This document shows, piece by piece, positions 8,766 through 17,986 of a DNA stretch of 42,332 nt. The translations under genes and the position numbers were made by a program. Position 1 is the stretch's first letter, and every line of letters begins with the position of its first letter. The notes beneath the pieces were generated by a model. That model saw only the letters and a program-made list of their open reading frames with translations, ran no database searches and was not told where the DNA came from. This DNA is from Bacteroidetes bacterium MedPE-SWsnd-G2 (GTDB taxonomy: Bacteria; Bacteroidota; Bacteroidia; Flavobacteriales; Flavobacteriaceae), in NCBI GenBank assembly GCA_001874335.1, contig MPDE01000012.1, positions 89,263-131,594 on the forward strand, read 5' to 3'.

Positions 8766-9641
8766 TTAATTTGAATGATATGGAATTAAACCTCTTAATC
8801 CCATGTCTACAAGTTGTTCTCCTGCAGAAGGTTCATAAAATCCATCTGGGTTAACTTCAGTCCATTCAAAACTCTGATTTGTTGAAAACGATAAGCTAAC
8901 TTCAACATCTTGAGTCTCCTCACCCGATATTTGGAATGGAGTAGAGAACTGTCCAGTTACTACGCAAGATCCTTGTGGTATTGGAGAGGTTTCAAATAAT
9001 GGGTTTGGTACAGTAGTAGCCCCTTCTGGAGCTTGGCCAGATGTTGTAAAGCCTAAAGCTTCAAAAGCCCAGAAGCCTTGAAGTTTGTTTTCGTTGACAG
9101 AAATTATTTGATTGTTAAGATTAATGTCATCAATATACGTATTGAAACCTACAAAGCTTGCCAATGTGCCTTCAATTAAATTTCCGTTACTCAGCAATTG
9201 AATATCGCCTTCCTGATAAGCTAATGAAACTCTTACCCAATTATATTGACCAGATGAGACTTGGCTTAATGGGATTGAAATAAATGTTTCATTATTTCCC
9301 GCAAATACAGCTTGATTAAAATCAATTGCTAATGCGCCACCAACATCTGTTTTTGGTCCTTCATAAATGATTTCACCATCACCCAGAATAGTTGATGCAC
9401 TAGGTGCAAACTCAATATAATTGGCACTCATTGTTTGAAAGTTGGGAGATTGTGAAGCGTTGCCTTCCGGAATTACAGAAAGTTCACCTAAATTATTTAA
9501 TCTTAATTGTTCAGGATTAAATTTGAATTTTATAATTAGTTGAGGCTCTTGATTGTTAATTGGGCAGCAGTCTTCAGAGTCAGAATTGCAACTCATTAAA
9601 CCAAGTGCGATAGCAAGAAAACAGTATTTTAAATAACTCAT
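8766..9641 (-). CDS. Predicted outer-membrane lipoprotein of unknown function
   Basis: The 291-residue protein starts with a lipoprotein signal whose lipobox is LMSC, so C18 would be lipidated. Further cysteines follow soon after (SEDCCP). The rest is rich in beta-prone, Asn/Ser/Thr-rich stretches with no motif I recognise. The gene lies 41 bases downstream of the Asp-box protein gene on the same strand with no terminator between them, so the two are probably cotranscribed. A binding or accessory role for its neighbour is possible but not shown. Confidence 0.82.
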   Translation of the reverse strand: MSYLKYCFLAIALGLMSCNSDSEDCCPINNQEPQLIIKFKFNPEQLRLNNLGELSVIPEGNASQSPNFQTMSANYIEFAPSASTILGDGEIIYEGPKTDVGGALAIDFNQAVFAGNNETFISIPLSQVSSGQYNWVRVSLAYQEGDIQLLSNGNLIEGTLASFVGFNTYIDDINLNNQIISVNENKLQGFWAFEALGFTTSGQAPEGATTVPNPLFETSPIPQGSCVVTGQFSTPFQISGEETQDVEVSLSFSTNQSFEWTEVNPDGFYEPSAGEQLVDMGLRGLIPYHSN

Positions 9642-9682
9642 AAATTTTGGGGTTTCTTCTTTTAACGATTAATTAGGTGTAA

Positions 9683-12520
9683 TTATTTTACGATTAGTTG
9701 TTCTTCACTTTTTCCAATTTTCAAGGTGTAGGTTCCTTTTGGTAGGTAAGCTTTATTATTCTTTGAAGTAGAAACTTCCTTGTCTTTATTATTTTTATTC
9801 CATTCCTTTAATCCTGAAGTACTAAAAGTCAAATCGTATTCTACAATATTAAACCCTTTTTCAGATTTGATATTTAGAAGGTTTACCAAGTTGTTATCAG
9901 TATCCAACACCTCCAACTGAGCAGTAGTTTGCGTTTTGCTAAAATAAAATAAGGACACCTTTGGTGTAGTGGTCTCAGACCACTTGCTCCAGCTATTACC
10001 CCAGTATTTAGAATGATAAATTTCTGCAGGTTTAAAAAGGGTAATGTTTTGATTTGAATCACTTTCAATATATTGATGGATAGCAGATAAATTGGTTTTA
10101 TAAATGCTTCGGCCATGAGTTCCTAACAGAAGGTGGTTTTCTCTTTCTTGAATTACAATGTCTGTAACAGCTACATTTGGTAAACCAGATTTGAATGCAT
10201 GCCAGGTGTTGCCTTGATCAAAACTTACATAAGCACCGTTATCTGAACCTAAATATAATGTGTTTTCATTTTTTGGATCCTCACAAATTACATTTAGAGG
10301 TGATTTTGGTAGATTATTGCTGATGTCAACCCAGTTTTGACCATAGTCATCACTTTTGTATACGTAGGTGTTAAAGTCGTCCCATCTGTATCCATTTAGA
10401 GTGATATAAACACGTTCCTTTTTGTGTTTTGAAGCAATTACCCGCGACACCCATAAATCTTCTGGAAAATTTTGAGAAAGGTTGGTCCAGGTGTCTCCAG
10501 AGTTTTTGCTTAATTGAACAAGTCCATCATCACTTCCTGTATAAAGTAGCCCAAATTGAAATGGAGATTCACTAATTGAAGTTAGCGTACCGTAGGCAAC
10601 ATTTCCTTTTTTGCCACCTTTTGTTAAATCAGGGCTAATAGCCGTCCATTGATTTCCTTTATTAAGTGAACGCATTAGTTTATTGCCACCCAAATACAAT
10701 ATATCTTGGTTATGCGGAGATAATAGGATTGGTGTTTGCCAATTAAACCTATAAGGCGCTTCTCCCAATTGGTGTTTAGGCTGAATGTAGTAACTCGAAT
10801 TTTTACTTCGGTCTAATCTGTAGTAATTTCCAAATTGATAACCGGTATAAACAATATCTGAGTTGCGAGAATCAATTTGAATTTGCATGCCATCTCCACC
10901 CATTATAAATTCCCAAGGGTATTGCCCGTTTTGATGCCAAGCATTGTTTTCTTCAGAATTGTGGGCTCCAACCCAAACTCCATTGTCTTGAAGACCGCCA
11001 TAAACATTGTATGGTGTTTCATTATCTACATTAATCGCATAAAATTGACCAACTGAAGGCGAGTTGTTTTTGATCCAAGTTTTTCCGTCATCATAAGTTA
11101 TGTTTACACCGCCATCATTTCCGTTAATAATATGGTTTGGGTTTTTTGGGTTTATCCATAGCGCATGGTGGTCGGCATGCACATTTTCGGCATTCATTGA
11201 AGAAAATGTTTTGCCTCCATCTTTTGAAGATATAATAGGAACCCCGTAAGTGTAAATGTGATTTGAATTGGTAGGAGATACATGAACATGCCCGAAATAG
11301 TAACCATAGCTATAATACAAGTCGTCTAAAAACTCCGTATGTGTTTTAGTCCATGATTTTCCGCCATCTATACTTTTGTATATCTCAGCACCAATAACTG
11401 GAGTATCAAAAAGCAGGGTATTGGCGTTTTCTAAATAGGTGGCAATATCTTTTGGTTCAACATTACCGCTTCTCACCATTTGTTTTACATTTTCAGCGCG
11501 GTATTTTTCTTGAAATCCGTTTTCTTTTAGAAAGGCATTTAACTTCTTGTCTTCCAGGTTTAAGAATTCGGAGTTAGTCATTGATTTAAACGAATCTTTG
11601 GTTAAACCTTCTTTTTTAGGTTTACCGTTATTTGGTCTTCTGTTTTGGTTGTCAACCACTGCATAAATTATATTTTCATTGTAAACAGCGACGCCAGTTC
11701 TTCCCATGCCTTCACCAGTTGGTAAGCCACTTTCTTTGGTGGAAATTTTAATCCATGTATTACCTGCATCCGTACTTTTGAATATCCCAGAATTTTCACC
11801 GTTTCCAGTAAAATTCCATGCTTTTCTATCCTTAGTCCAGGCCGTAGCAAACATAATATTGTAATTGTTTGGAGCGTGCTTAAGATCAATTATCCCTGCA
11901 ATTTTGTCTATAAATAAGGTGTTCTTCCATGTTTTGCCTCCATCTGTTGTTTTGTAGATTCCGCGTTCACTATTTTCAGAGTACAAATGGCCAGTAACAC
12001 CAATGGTTACCTCGTTACTGTTGTTGGGGTTAATTAATATTTTACCAATATGATGACTGTCTATTAAACCGCAATGCTCCCATGTTTTTCCATTGTCATC
12101 TGATTTTAAAATTCCAATTCCTGCGTATGATGATCTTGAAGCGTTATTTTCTCCAGTCCCAACCCAAATAGTTCTTGTCGTCCAATCAACTGCAATGTCT
12201 CCAACATTCTGAGTGCTTGAGTTGTCGAGAATAGGAGAGAAACTTGTACCGTTATTAGTAGTATGCCATACACCTCCTGAAGCATAGCCTACATAAAATT
12301 CGGAAGGCAACTCTGGATTTACGGCAAGAGCAGTTACTCTTCCGCTCATTACGGTTGGACCAATATTTTTAAACGGAATATTTTTTACAATTGAAGATGC
12401 TTCTAATTCGGCTTTTTGTGATAGAGCCAATTTTAAATCTTGGCTACTTGTAGCTGGTTGCTGAGAAAAACTCAATGCTGCAGAGCAGCAAATAATTGCA
12501 GTTAATAGAAGTTTCTTCAT
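9683..12520 (-). CDS. Exported Asp-box (BNR/VPS10-type) beta-propeller protein
   Basis: The 945-residue protein has a signal peptide (MKKLLLTAIICCSAALSFSQ). At least nine Asp-box motifs of the form S/T-x-D-x-G-x-T-W follow, for example SDDNGKTW (140-147), TTDGGKTW (191-198), STDAGNTW, SIDGGKSW, SKDGGKTF, TYDDGKTW, SKNSGDTW and SFDQGNTW. They mark the blades of one or two large beta-propellers like those of sortilin/VPS10 and of proteins loosely annotated as 'glycosyl hydrolase'. Asp boxes are structural, so no catalytic activity can be assigned. The C terminus ends in a short beta module ('LPKGTYTLKIGKSEEQLIVK') that resembles the FlgD-type Ig or sorting modules of exported flavobacterial proteins. 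It probably works at or beyond the outer membrane. Confidence 0.9.
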   Translation of the reverse strand: MKKLLLTAIICCSAALSFSQQPATSSQDLKLALSQKAELEASSIVKNIPFKNIGPTVMSGRVTALAVNPELPSEFYVGYASGGVWHTTNNGTSFSPILDNSSTQNVGDIAVDWTTRTIWVGTGENNASRSSYAGIGILKSDDNGKTWEHCGLIDSHHIGKILINPNNSNEVTIGVTGHLYSENSERGIYKTTDGGKTWKNTLFIDKIAGIIDLKHAPNNYNIMFATAWTKDRKAWNFTGNGENSGIFKSTDAGNTWIKISTKESGLPTGEGMGRTGVAVYNENIIYAVVDNQNRRPNNGKPKKEGLTKDSFKSMTNSEFLNLEDKKLNAFLKENGFQEKYRAENVKQMVRSGNVEPKDIATYLENANTLLFDTPVIGAEIYKSIDGGKSWTKTHTEFLDDLYYSYGYYFGHVHVSPTNSNHIYTYGVPIISSKDGGKTFSSMNAENVHADHHALWINPKNPNHIINGNDGGVNITYDDGKTWIKNNSPSVGQFYAINVDNETPYNVYGGLQDNGVWVGAHNSEENNAWHQNGQYPWEFIMGGDGMQIQIDSRNSDIVYTGYQFGNYYRLDRSKNSSYYIQPKHQLGEAPYRFNWQTPILLSPHNQDILYLGGNKLMRSLNKGNQWTAISPDLTKGGKKGNVAYGTLTSISESPFQFGLLYTGSDDGLVQLSKNSGDTWTNLSQNFPEDLWVSRVIASKHKKERVYITLNGYRWDDFNTYVYKSDDYGQNWVDISNNLPKSPLNVICEDPKNENTLYLGSDNGAYVSFDQGNTWHAFKSGLPNVAVTDIVIQERENHLLLGTHGRSIYKTNLSAIHQYIESDSNQNITLFKPAEIYHSKYWGNSWSKWSETTTPKVSLFYFSKTQTTAQLEVLDTDNNLVNLLNIKSEKGFNIVEYDLTFSTSGLKEWNKNNKDKEVSTSKNNKAYLPKGTYTLKIGKSEEQLIVK

Positions 12521-12594
12521 GGTGTGGTTAGTTTAAAATTTTAGCTGAATTTAATGATAATATGTTAGACCTTAAAACGGTAATGATAATCCAT

Positions 12595-12623
12595 AAAAAA
12601 AGCGCACCATTTGGTGCGCTTTT
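12595..12623 (-). terminator. Terminator of the metalloprotease gene
   Basis: The inverted repeat AGCGCACC/GGTGCGCT with loop ATTT, flanked by A on the left and T on the right, forms a strong hairpin 17 bases past the stop codon on the minus strand and ends there in a T-run. Confidence 0.88.
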
Positions 12624-12640
12624 AAATATTCTAATTAAAA

Positions 12641-14431
12641 TTATTCAATGATAATTTTCTTTGTAGCTGAACCTTCTGCCGATTGAATTGTAATTAAATA
12701 TACACCTTTAGAAGTGTTGTTTAATTCGATAACTTGAGAAGTAACCATGTTAGATAAATCTATTGTGCTAATTTCTCTTCCTCTAATATCTCTAATAACC
12801 GCTTTTTCTAAGTTTAAAGATGCATCTTTAGTTAGGGTAAAAGTACCATTGTTAGGGTTAGGATAAATACCAATTGTATTTGCCAAGTGGTCATCGTTAA
12901 TGCCTAAAGAACAAGAGTGAATTGTGCTGCTTCCAATTCCGCAAGAAGATGTAGTTGTACTTACATTTTGAGTAAATGCACCAGCATCAATATCACTTGC
13001 AGATAAAATTCTGTTGTTTTGCCCTGGGCCAATAGACCAGTGCATAATGGCACTTGGGTTAATAACATGAGCTAATTGGTGACCATGACCTAATTCGTGT
13101 ACTGCTACAGATTCAAAATCAAATTCTGCTCCTGTAGGTAGGTTTGGTCCATACTCCCAATTAATAGTTTCGTTAAATGTAATGTCTAATTCATTGATGT
13201 ACAATTGAGCTGCTGTGTTACCGTTTATTCCGCATCCGCTAGGGTAAGAAGAGCAAAAGGCCAATACTCCAGCTCCAGGCATTTCATTTTGAGGTGCAAA
13301 CCTAATAATGTTTGTTCCGTCAGATGCCGTGTTGTTTACTGTGGTGAAGGTTGGAGAAATTTCCCATTGAATACCAGTTTCACATCTCCAAGAGTCAAAT
13401 GCTCTTGTAAAAGATTCGTTAGCATCACTATCAGTAAAGAAATTGATATACATATCCCAAGTGTATCCGCCATTTCCATCATCATCAACATGTGGTGCTT
13501 GGTATGCCATTTCTGTTCCCGTAACAAAATCGGTGTTATAATTAATTATTGCATAAGGAATAGTAAGAGAAGAAACAGAAATAGAAGGGATTCCGATTGA
13601 ACTTGTAACTCTAACAGTACCTGTTCCTGCTCTTCCAGGTACCTCAACTTGAATTTCGTTATCAGACCAGCTAATAATTTGAGAAGGTAGGGCGTCATAA
13701 TAAGTCGCTCCTCCATCATTACCGTCTCTAAAGCTAACTGTTCCAGGAGTTGCTCCAAAAAGAGTTCCTGTAATTGTTAATACACTAGCTGTTCCCGCAG
13801 AAATTGAAGTTGGAGAAAAACTTGTAATAACATTACTATCTCTAAGAGCAGTGTTGTTTGAGATAACAGCATCTACATCAAATTCTTTAACTTCAATTGG
13901 GTTTACACCTGTAATTGCTTTAATTTCATTGTATAAAGTAGAAGTGATATTTGGTCTAACTGAAAAAGGATTTACTGCTAAATCATCACTTAGGTTATAC
14001 TTGTAAAATCCTTGTGCAGAACTATAGGCTTTATATTTGTCTCTTGAGCTAACCTCAGTAGAATTAAAATTAGTAGTTGAAGGTATTAAAAGAAAAATCC
14101 CCTTATTGTTTACTTGTAAATCAAGACTTGGAGTGATTTTTTCTCCTTGAGATCCTACAAATCCACCAGGAGTTACTATTTCAATAGTAGTTAATTCTGC
14201 ACCTTTAAAAACCTTGTATACTTCTACTGTATTAATGGTGTAAATGTTTGTTCTTGTTTCATTCCAGTATGAAGTTTTGCTGATAACTTTCCCTTCAACA
14301 ATTTGATTTGAAACAGGAACTTGTTCATTAAGCGGAATTTCATACATTAAGGATTGACTAAACCCTGACTGAGCAAATGGTAGGCAACACATTAGGGTTA
14401 GTATTAAATGCTTAATTGTAATATTTTTCAT
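12641..14431 (-). CDS. Type IX-secreted metzincin-like zinc protease with TIG domain
   Basis: The 596-residue protein has a signal peptide (cleaved near residue 26), a beta-rich N-terminal region, an IPT/TIG Ig-like domain (about 201-292), a zinc protease domain and a C-terminal type A sorting domain (520-596: 'IGIYPNPNNGTFTL' through 'KKIIIE'). The protease motif is HELGHGHQLAH at 445-455 with a Met-turn SAIMHW at 460-465, which places it with the metzincins (matrixin-like). The Gly usual at position 8 of HExxHxxGxxH is Gln452. The product should be secreted through the outer membrane by the T9SS and attached to the surface or released. It has its own terminator and lies divergent from the aminopeptidase gene. 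Confidence 0.9.
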   Translation of the reverse strand: MKNITIKHLILTLMCCLPFAQSGFSQSLMYEIPLNEQVPVSNQIVEGKVISKTSYWNETRTNIYTINTVEVYKVFKGAELTTIEIVTPGGFVGSQGEKITPSLDLQVNNKGIFLLIPSTTNFNSTEVSSRDKYKAYSSAQGFYKYNLSDDLAVNPFSVRPNITSTLYNEIKAITGVNPIEVKEFDVDAVISNNTALRDSNVITSFSPTSISAGTASVLTITGTLFGATPGTVSFRDGNDGGATYYDALPSQIISWSDNEIQVEVPGRAGTGTVRVTSSIGIPSISVSSLTIPYAIINYNTDFVTGTEMAYQAPHVDDDGNGGYTWDMYINFFTDSDANESFTRAFDSWRCETGIQWEISPTFTTVNNTASDGTNIIRFAPQNEMPGAGVLAFCSSYPSGCGINGNTAAQLYINELDITFNETINWEYGPNLPTGAEFDFESVAVHELGHGHQLAHVINPSAIMHWSIGPGQNNRILSASDIDAGAFTQNVSTTTSSCGIGSSTIHSCSLGINDDHLANTIGIYPNPNNGTFTLTKDASLNLEKAVIRDIRGREISTIDLSNMVTSQVIELNNTSKGVYLITIQSAEGSATKKIIIE

Positions 14432-14494
14432 AGTATATGTTTTTTCAATTTTTATTAAAAAAAGTTAATTTGGTAAATATACTAATTTATGATA

Positions 14495-14525
14495 TTTGAA
14501 TTCCTATGAAAAGGCAGTACTTTTG
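14495..14525 (+). promoter_or_regulatory. Promoter of the aminopeptidase P gene (TTTG, 19 bases, TACTTTTG)
   Basis: TTTG at 14495-14498, a 19-base spacer and TACTTTTG at 14518-14525 give the same architecture as the rplU promoter. The start codon is only 17 bases downstream, so the leader would be about 13 bases. Confidence 0.78.
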
Positions 14526-14542
14526 TTACAAATTCAAAAAAA

Positions 14543-15835
14543 ATGAAATATCACAAGATTGATTCGGAGTTATTTATTGGCAACAGAAAACAATTTATGG
14601 CTCAAATGAAGCCTAATAGTTTGGCTGTATTTAATTCAAATGACATTTACCCAATTAGTGCAGATAGTACTATGCCTTTTGAGCAACACAGAGATATATT
14701 TTATTTAAGTGGAGTTGATCAAGAAGAAAGTGTTTTAGTTATGTTTCCTGACTGTCCAAAAGAACAACATCGTGAAATTTTGTTTTTAAAAGAAACTAAC
14801 GAGCATATTGCTGTTTGGGAAGGTGAAAAACTGACTAAGGAAAAAGCTTTTGAAACGAGTGGAATAAAGACAGTGTATTGGTTGCAGGACATGGAAAAAA
14901 TCATGTTCGAAATCATGACTCAATGTGATACCGTATATATTAATACAAACGAGCATTACCGAGCGTCGGTGGAAACCGAAACTCGTGAAGATCGATTTAC
15001 AAAGTGGTTAAAAGGAAGATTCCCTGCTCACAGTGTAGCTAAAAGTAATCCTATTTTGCAAAGGTTACGTTCTGTGAAGAGTCCAATAGAATTAGACTTG
15101 ATGCAAAAGGCCTGTGATATTACAGAAAAAGGATTTAGAAGAGTATTAAATTTTGTAAAACCTGATGTTTGGGAGTTTGATATTGAGGCAGAATTTATGC
15201 ATGAATTTTTAAGAAACCGATCTAAGAAATTTGCGTATACACCAATTGTAGCTTCAGGAAACAAAGCCAATGTATTGCACTATGTTGAAAATAATCAACA
15301 ATGTAAAGCTGGCGATTTAATTTTGTTAGATGTTGGTGCTGAGTATGCAAACTATAGCAGTGATATGACTAGAACTATTCCTGTTTCTGGTCGTTTTTCT
15401 GCACGTCAAAAAGAGGTGTATAATGCGGTTAATCGAGTAAAAGATGATGTTTCAAAATTGTTAGTTCCAGGTACAATTTGGGCAGATTATCATATAGAAG
15501 TAGGGAAGTTAATGACGTCTGAATTACTTGGTTTAGGATTGTTAGATAAGGCAGATGTTCAAAATGAAAATAAAGATTGGCCTGCGTATAAAAAGTACTT
15601 TATGCACGGTACCTCTCATCATATTGGTTTAGACACCCATGATTATGGGATTTTGACAGAGCCGATGCAAGCAAATATGGTTTTTACTGTTGAGCCAGGA
15701 ATTTATATTCCTGAGGAAGGATTTGGAATTAGATTGGAAGATGATCTTGTAATTCAAGAACAAGGAGAACCCTTTAATTTAATGCGTAACATTCCTATAT
15801 CAGTTGAAGAAATTGAAGATATTATGAATTCATAA
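14543..15835 (+). CDS. pepP: Xaa-Pro aminopeptidase (aminopeptidase P, M24B)
   Basis: The 430-residue cytosolic enzyme removes an N-terminal residue that precedes proline. It has the aminopeptidase P N-terminal domain (about 1-130) and a pita-bread M24 domain. The five metal ligands can be placed: D263 and D274 ('LLDVGAEYANYSSDMTRT'), H359 ('HGTSHHIGLD'), E384 ('TVEPGIYI') and E399 ('IRLEDDLVI'). There is no signal peptide. Length and layout match E. coli PepP (about 440). It is a single gene with its own promoter and a bidirectional terminator shared with lysC. Confidence 0.95.
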   Translation: MKYHKIDSELFIGNRKQFMAQMKPNSLAVFNSNDIYPISADSTMPFEQHRDIFYLSGVDQEESVLVMFPDCPKEQHREILFLKETNEHIAVWEGEKLTKEKAFETSGIKTVYWLQDMEKIMFEIMTQCDTVYINTNEHYRASVETETREDRFTKWLKGRFPAHSVAKSNPILQRLRSVKSPIELDLMQKACDITEKGFRRVLNFVKPDVWEFDIEAEFMHEFLRNRSKKFAYTPIVASGNKANVLHYVENNQQCKAGDLILLDVGAEYANYSSDMTRTIPVSGRFSARQKEVYNAVNRVKDDVSKLLVPGTIWADYHIEVGKLMTSELLGLGLLDKADVQNENKDWPAYKKYFMHGTSHHIGLDTHDYGILTEPMQANMVFTVEPGIYIPEEGFGIRLEDDLVIQEQGEPFNLMRNIPISVEEIEDIMNS

Positions 15836-15854
15836 TAGAGATATGATATAATGT

Positions 15855-15884
15855 AAAAAGGATACCAATTGGTATCCTTTTTTT
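15855..15884. terminator. Bidirectional terminator between pepP and lysC
   Basis: A near-perfect palindrome (AAAAAGGATACC, AATT, GGTATCCTTTTT) with A-tract on one side and T-tract on the other lies between two convergent genes, 19 and 7 bases from their stops, and can terminate both. Confidence 0.9.
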
Positions 15885-15891
15885 ATCGGAA

Positions 15892-17202
15892 TTATTCAAA
15901 AATATACCGGTGTAATTTAGATAAGGTTTCTACTTTATCACTGGTATTTACCAAAAGAGATATATTGTTCTTGCTCCCGCCGTAAGATATCATTCTTACA
16001 TTTATATCCTGTAAAATTTGAAATAGTTTATGGGTGTCGGGGTGATCAACTATAGCATGTCCAACAAGGCAGATTATACTATGGTGTTCTTCAACTTCAA
16101 CAAAACAAAATTCTCTTAGTTCTTTTAATATGCTTGTTAGGTTTTCGTCGTTGTCAATAGTTAATGAAATAGCCACTTCAGAAGTGGTAATCATATCTAT
16201 AGCAGTTTCTAATCGGTCAAAAATTTCAAACACTTTTTTAAGAAAACCATGAGCCAATAACATTCTGGCAGATTTGATTTTAATTGCAGTAATCCCATCT
16301 TTAGCAGCAATGGCTTTTATCCCATCGCCTTTTGAATTCTGAGTGATTAATGTACCATAAGCCTTTGGTGCCATGGTGTTTTTTAATCGAACTGGGATTT
16401 GTTGTAATCGCACTGGAAGTACGGTTTGTGGGTGTAATATTTTTGCTCCAAAATAGGCGAGCTCGGCAGATTCATCATAAGACAAGTCTGAAATTGGAGT
16501 AGTGTTTTGAACAAACCGAGGGTCGTTATTGTGAACCCCGTCAATGTCGGTCCATATTTGCACTTCTTCAGCATTTACGGCACTACCAATAATAGTAGCT
16601 GTGTAATCGCTGCCACCGCGCTTAAAATTTGAAACATTCCCAAGAGCATCTAAGCAAATAAATCCCTGAGTGATATAAACATCGGTCTCAGGTAATTGGT
16701 TTAAAGCACGCTCAAGATTTTTTTTGATGTAAAAACTATCAGGTTCTTGTGAACGATCTATTCGCATAAAATCTAAGGCAGGGAGTACTATTGAATTTAT
16801 TTTTTTTGAATTGCAATAGGCATTAAATAATTGAGTAGATAATAATTCGCCTTGCGAAACGATTTGATTATATAATTGCTCTGAATAGGCTTTTCTCGTG
16901 AGGGAGCTAAGATTTTCAAATGTTAATTCTATATATTTTAAAACACCTTTATAGAATTCGGTATTACTTAAAAGTTGCTTACAAGTCGCTTTGTATATAT
17001 CATATAATACTTGTATTTGATGATTTGCCGATAAGACTTCGGTGTTTTTAATAGACTCTGCAATAGAAACAAGAGCGTTTGTTGTTCCTGACATTGCAGA
17101 AAGTACTACAATTTTTTTAGTAGTTGTGTTTATGATGTCTGCCACATTAATCATGTTCTCAACTGACCCTACAGATGTTCCGCCAAATTTTAAAACTTGC
17201 AT
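15892..17202 (-). CDS. lysC: Aspartate kinase (monofunctional, with ACT domains)
   Basis: The 436-residue enzyme phosphorylates aspartate, the first step to lysine, threonine, methionine and diaminopimelate. The kinase domain shows KFGGTSVG at 5-12, 'NFKRGGSDYTATIIG', 'VQIWTDIDGVHNNDPR' and 'ESAELAYFGAKILHP'. The C-terminal 140 residues form two ACT domains ('IKIKSARML...', 'IICLVGHAI', 'VRMISYGGSKNNISLLV'), so allosteric feedback by an amino acid is expected, though which one cannot be read. It is not fused to homoserine dehydrogenase. The gene is divergent from an ACT-domain protein gene with 97 bases between them. Confidence 0.95.
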   Translation of the reverse strand: MQVLKFGGTSVGSVENMINVADIINTTTKKIVVLSAMSGTTNALVSIAESIKNTEVLSANHQIQVLYDIYKATCKQLLSNTEFYKGVLKYIELTFENLSSLTRKAYSEQLYNQIVSQGELLSTQLFNAYCNSKKINSIVLPALDFMRIDRSQEPDSFYIKKNLERALNQLPETDVYITQGFICLDALGNVSNFKRGGSDYTATIIGSAVNAEEVQIWTDIDGVHNNDPRFVQNTTPISDLSYDESAELAYFGAKILHPQTVLPVRLQQIPVRLKNTMAPKAYGTLITQNSKGDGIKAIAAKDGITAIKIKSARMLLAHGFLKKVFEIFDRLETAIDMITTSEVAISLTIDNDENLTSILKELREFCFVEVEEHHSIICLVGHAIVDHPDTHKLFQILQDINVRMISYGGSKNNISLLVNTSDKVETLSKLHRYIFE

Positions 17203-17217
17203 TGTTTAATTTTTCAG

Positions 17218-17225
17218 CAAAGGTA
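17218..17225 (-). promoter_or_regulatory. -7 element for lysC
   Basis: The minus strand reads TACCTTTG, an exact TAnnTTTG match, 15 bases before the lysC start codon. No TTTG lies at the expected distance upstream, so the -33 element is weak or replaced by an activator. Confidence 0.5.
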
Positions 17226-17267
17226 ATCGGCACATTAATGAAATTCAGATAATTAATGAAATTATAC

Positions 17268-17275
17268 TAATTTTG
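17268..17275 (+). promoter_or_regulatory. -7 element for the ACT protein gene
   Basis: TAATTTTG matches TAnnTTTG and ends 24 bases before the ATG at 17300. It faces away from the lysC element, so the two starts share a short control region. Confidence 0.5.
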
Positions 17276-17299
17276 CACAAAATGTTATATAATTAACAA

Positions 17300-17956
17300 A
17301 TGAGAACAATAGCCAATTGTGTTGAGAGCTTACTTCACACCCAACCATTTTTAGAAGAGGCTCTAAGTCGCGGAATTATTAATTACTCTGCCTTAGCTGA
17401 AGAATTGAAAAATCCTATAGAGTTGCAGTTAAAAAAATCGATAAAAACAGGGGCAATTGTTATGGCATTAAGGCGCTATTCGCCGCCTAAAGATGCTTTA
17501 TTACATCAAAGGTTAAAATCTGTATTGCAAAATTTGGGAGATATTACTGTACGTTCTAATTTAATTGACTTTACCGTAAAAAATTCGCCAACCTTAATTG
17601 AAAAACATGTTAGGGTGTTGAATTCTGTAACCGAAAATCCATCCGTGTTTTATACGTTTACTCGTGGAATTCATGAAAGCAGTATTATAATTTCTGAAAG
17701 CGAACAGCAAAAACTTCAACTGCATTTTAAAAACGAAACTATAATTGAAGTCAAAAAACAACTAAGCGGCATAAGTGTTAGTTTGCCAACTGTAAATACT
17801 AAGGTTACAGGTTTATATTATCAAATTTTTAAACAGTTGGCATGGGAAGGTATAGCGATTTATGAAGTTATTTCAACGACTAATGAATTTACCATTTTGG
17901 TTGAAGATCCAATTGTGGATCAGGCCTTCTCAGTGATCAAGCGTTTAGGGAATTAA
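17300..17956 (+). CDS. ACT-domain protein divergent from lysC, possible amino-acid-responsive regulator
   Basis: The 218-residue protein is soluble. Its N-terminal part (about 1-60) is helical, with 'GIINYSALAEEL' and 'KSIKTGAIVMALRRY', a layout like the helix-turn-helix-type N-terminal segment of small ACT regulators in archaea and Bacteroidota. The C-terminal 75 residues ('GISVSLPTVNTKVTGLYYQI', 'GIAIYEVISTTNEFTILVED') look like the ACT repeat of aspartate kinases. ACT domains bind amino acids. Given its divergent position next to lysC, a role in sensing lysine or threonine and controlling lysC expression or activity is a reasonable inference, but DNA binding has not been shown. I do not know a characterised homologue. 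The next gene begins 30 bases downstream on the same strand. Confidence 0.82.
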   Translation: MRTIANCVESLLHTQPFLEEALSRGIINYSALAEELKNPIELQLKKSIKTGAIVMALRRYSPPKDALLHQRLKSVLQNLGDITVRSNLIDFTVKNSPTLIEKHVRVLNSVTENPSVFYTFTRGIHESSIIISESEQQKLQLHFKNETIIEVKKQLSGISVSLPTVNTKVTGLYYQIFKQLAWEGIAIYEVISTTNEFTILVEDPIVDQAFSVIKRLGN

Positions 17957-17972
17957 ACAGATGTAATTTCAC

Positions 17973-17980
17973 TACCTTTG
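17973..17980 (+). promoter_or_regulatory. -7 element lying just before the COG2509 start codon
   Basis: TACCTTTG matches TAnnTTTG and ends 6 bases before the ATG at 17987. If used, transcription would begin at or within a few bases of the start codon. No clear -33 TTTG is present. Confidence 0.4.
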
Positions 17981-17986
17981 ACGGCT

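Noticed and set aside
13205-13758. Overlapping open frames on both strands within the metalloprotease gene
   Set aside because: They are alternate frames of a gene with a continuous domain structure, with no start context or conservation pattern.
17203-17299. Lysine riboswitch in the lysC leader
   Set aside because: The lysC leader is predicted to be about 11 bases, and the whole gap is 97 bases, too short for the lysine riboswitch fold.
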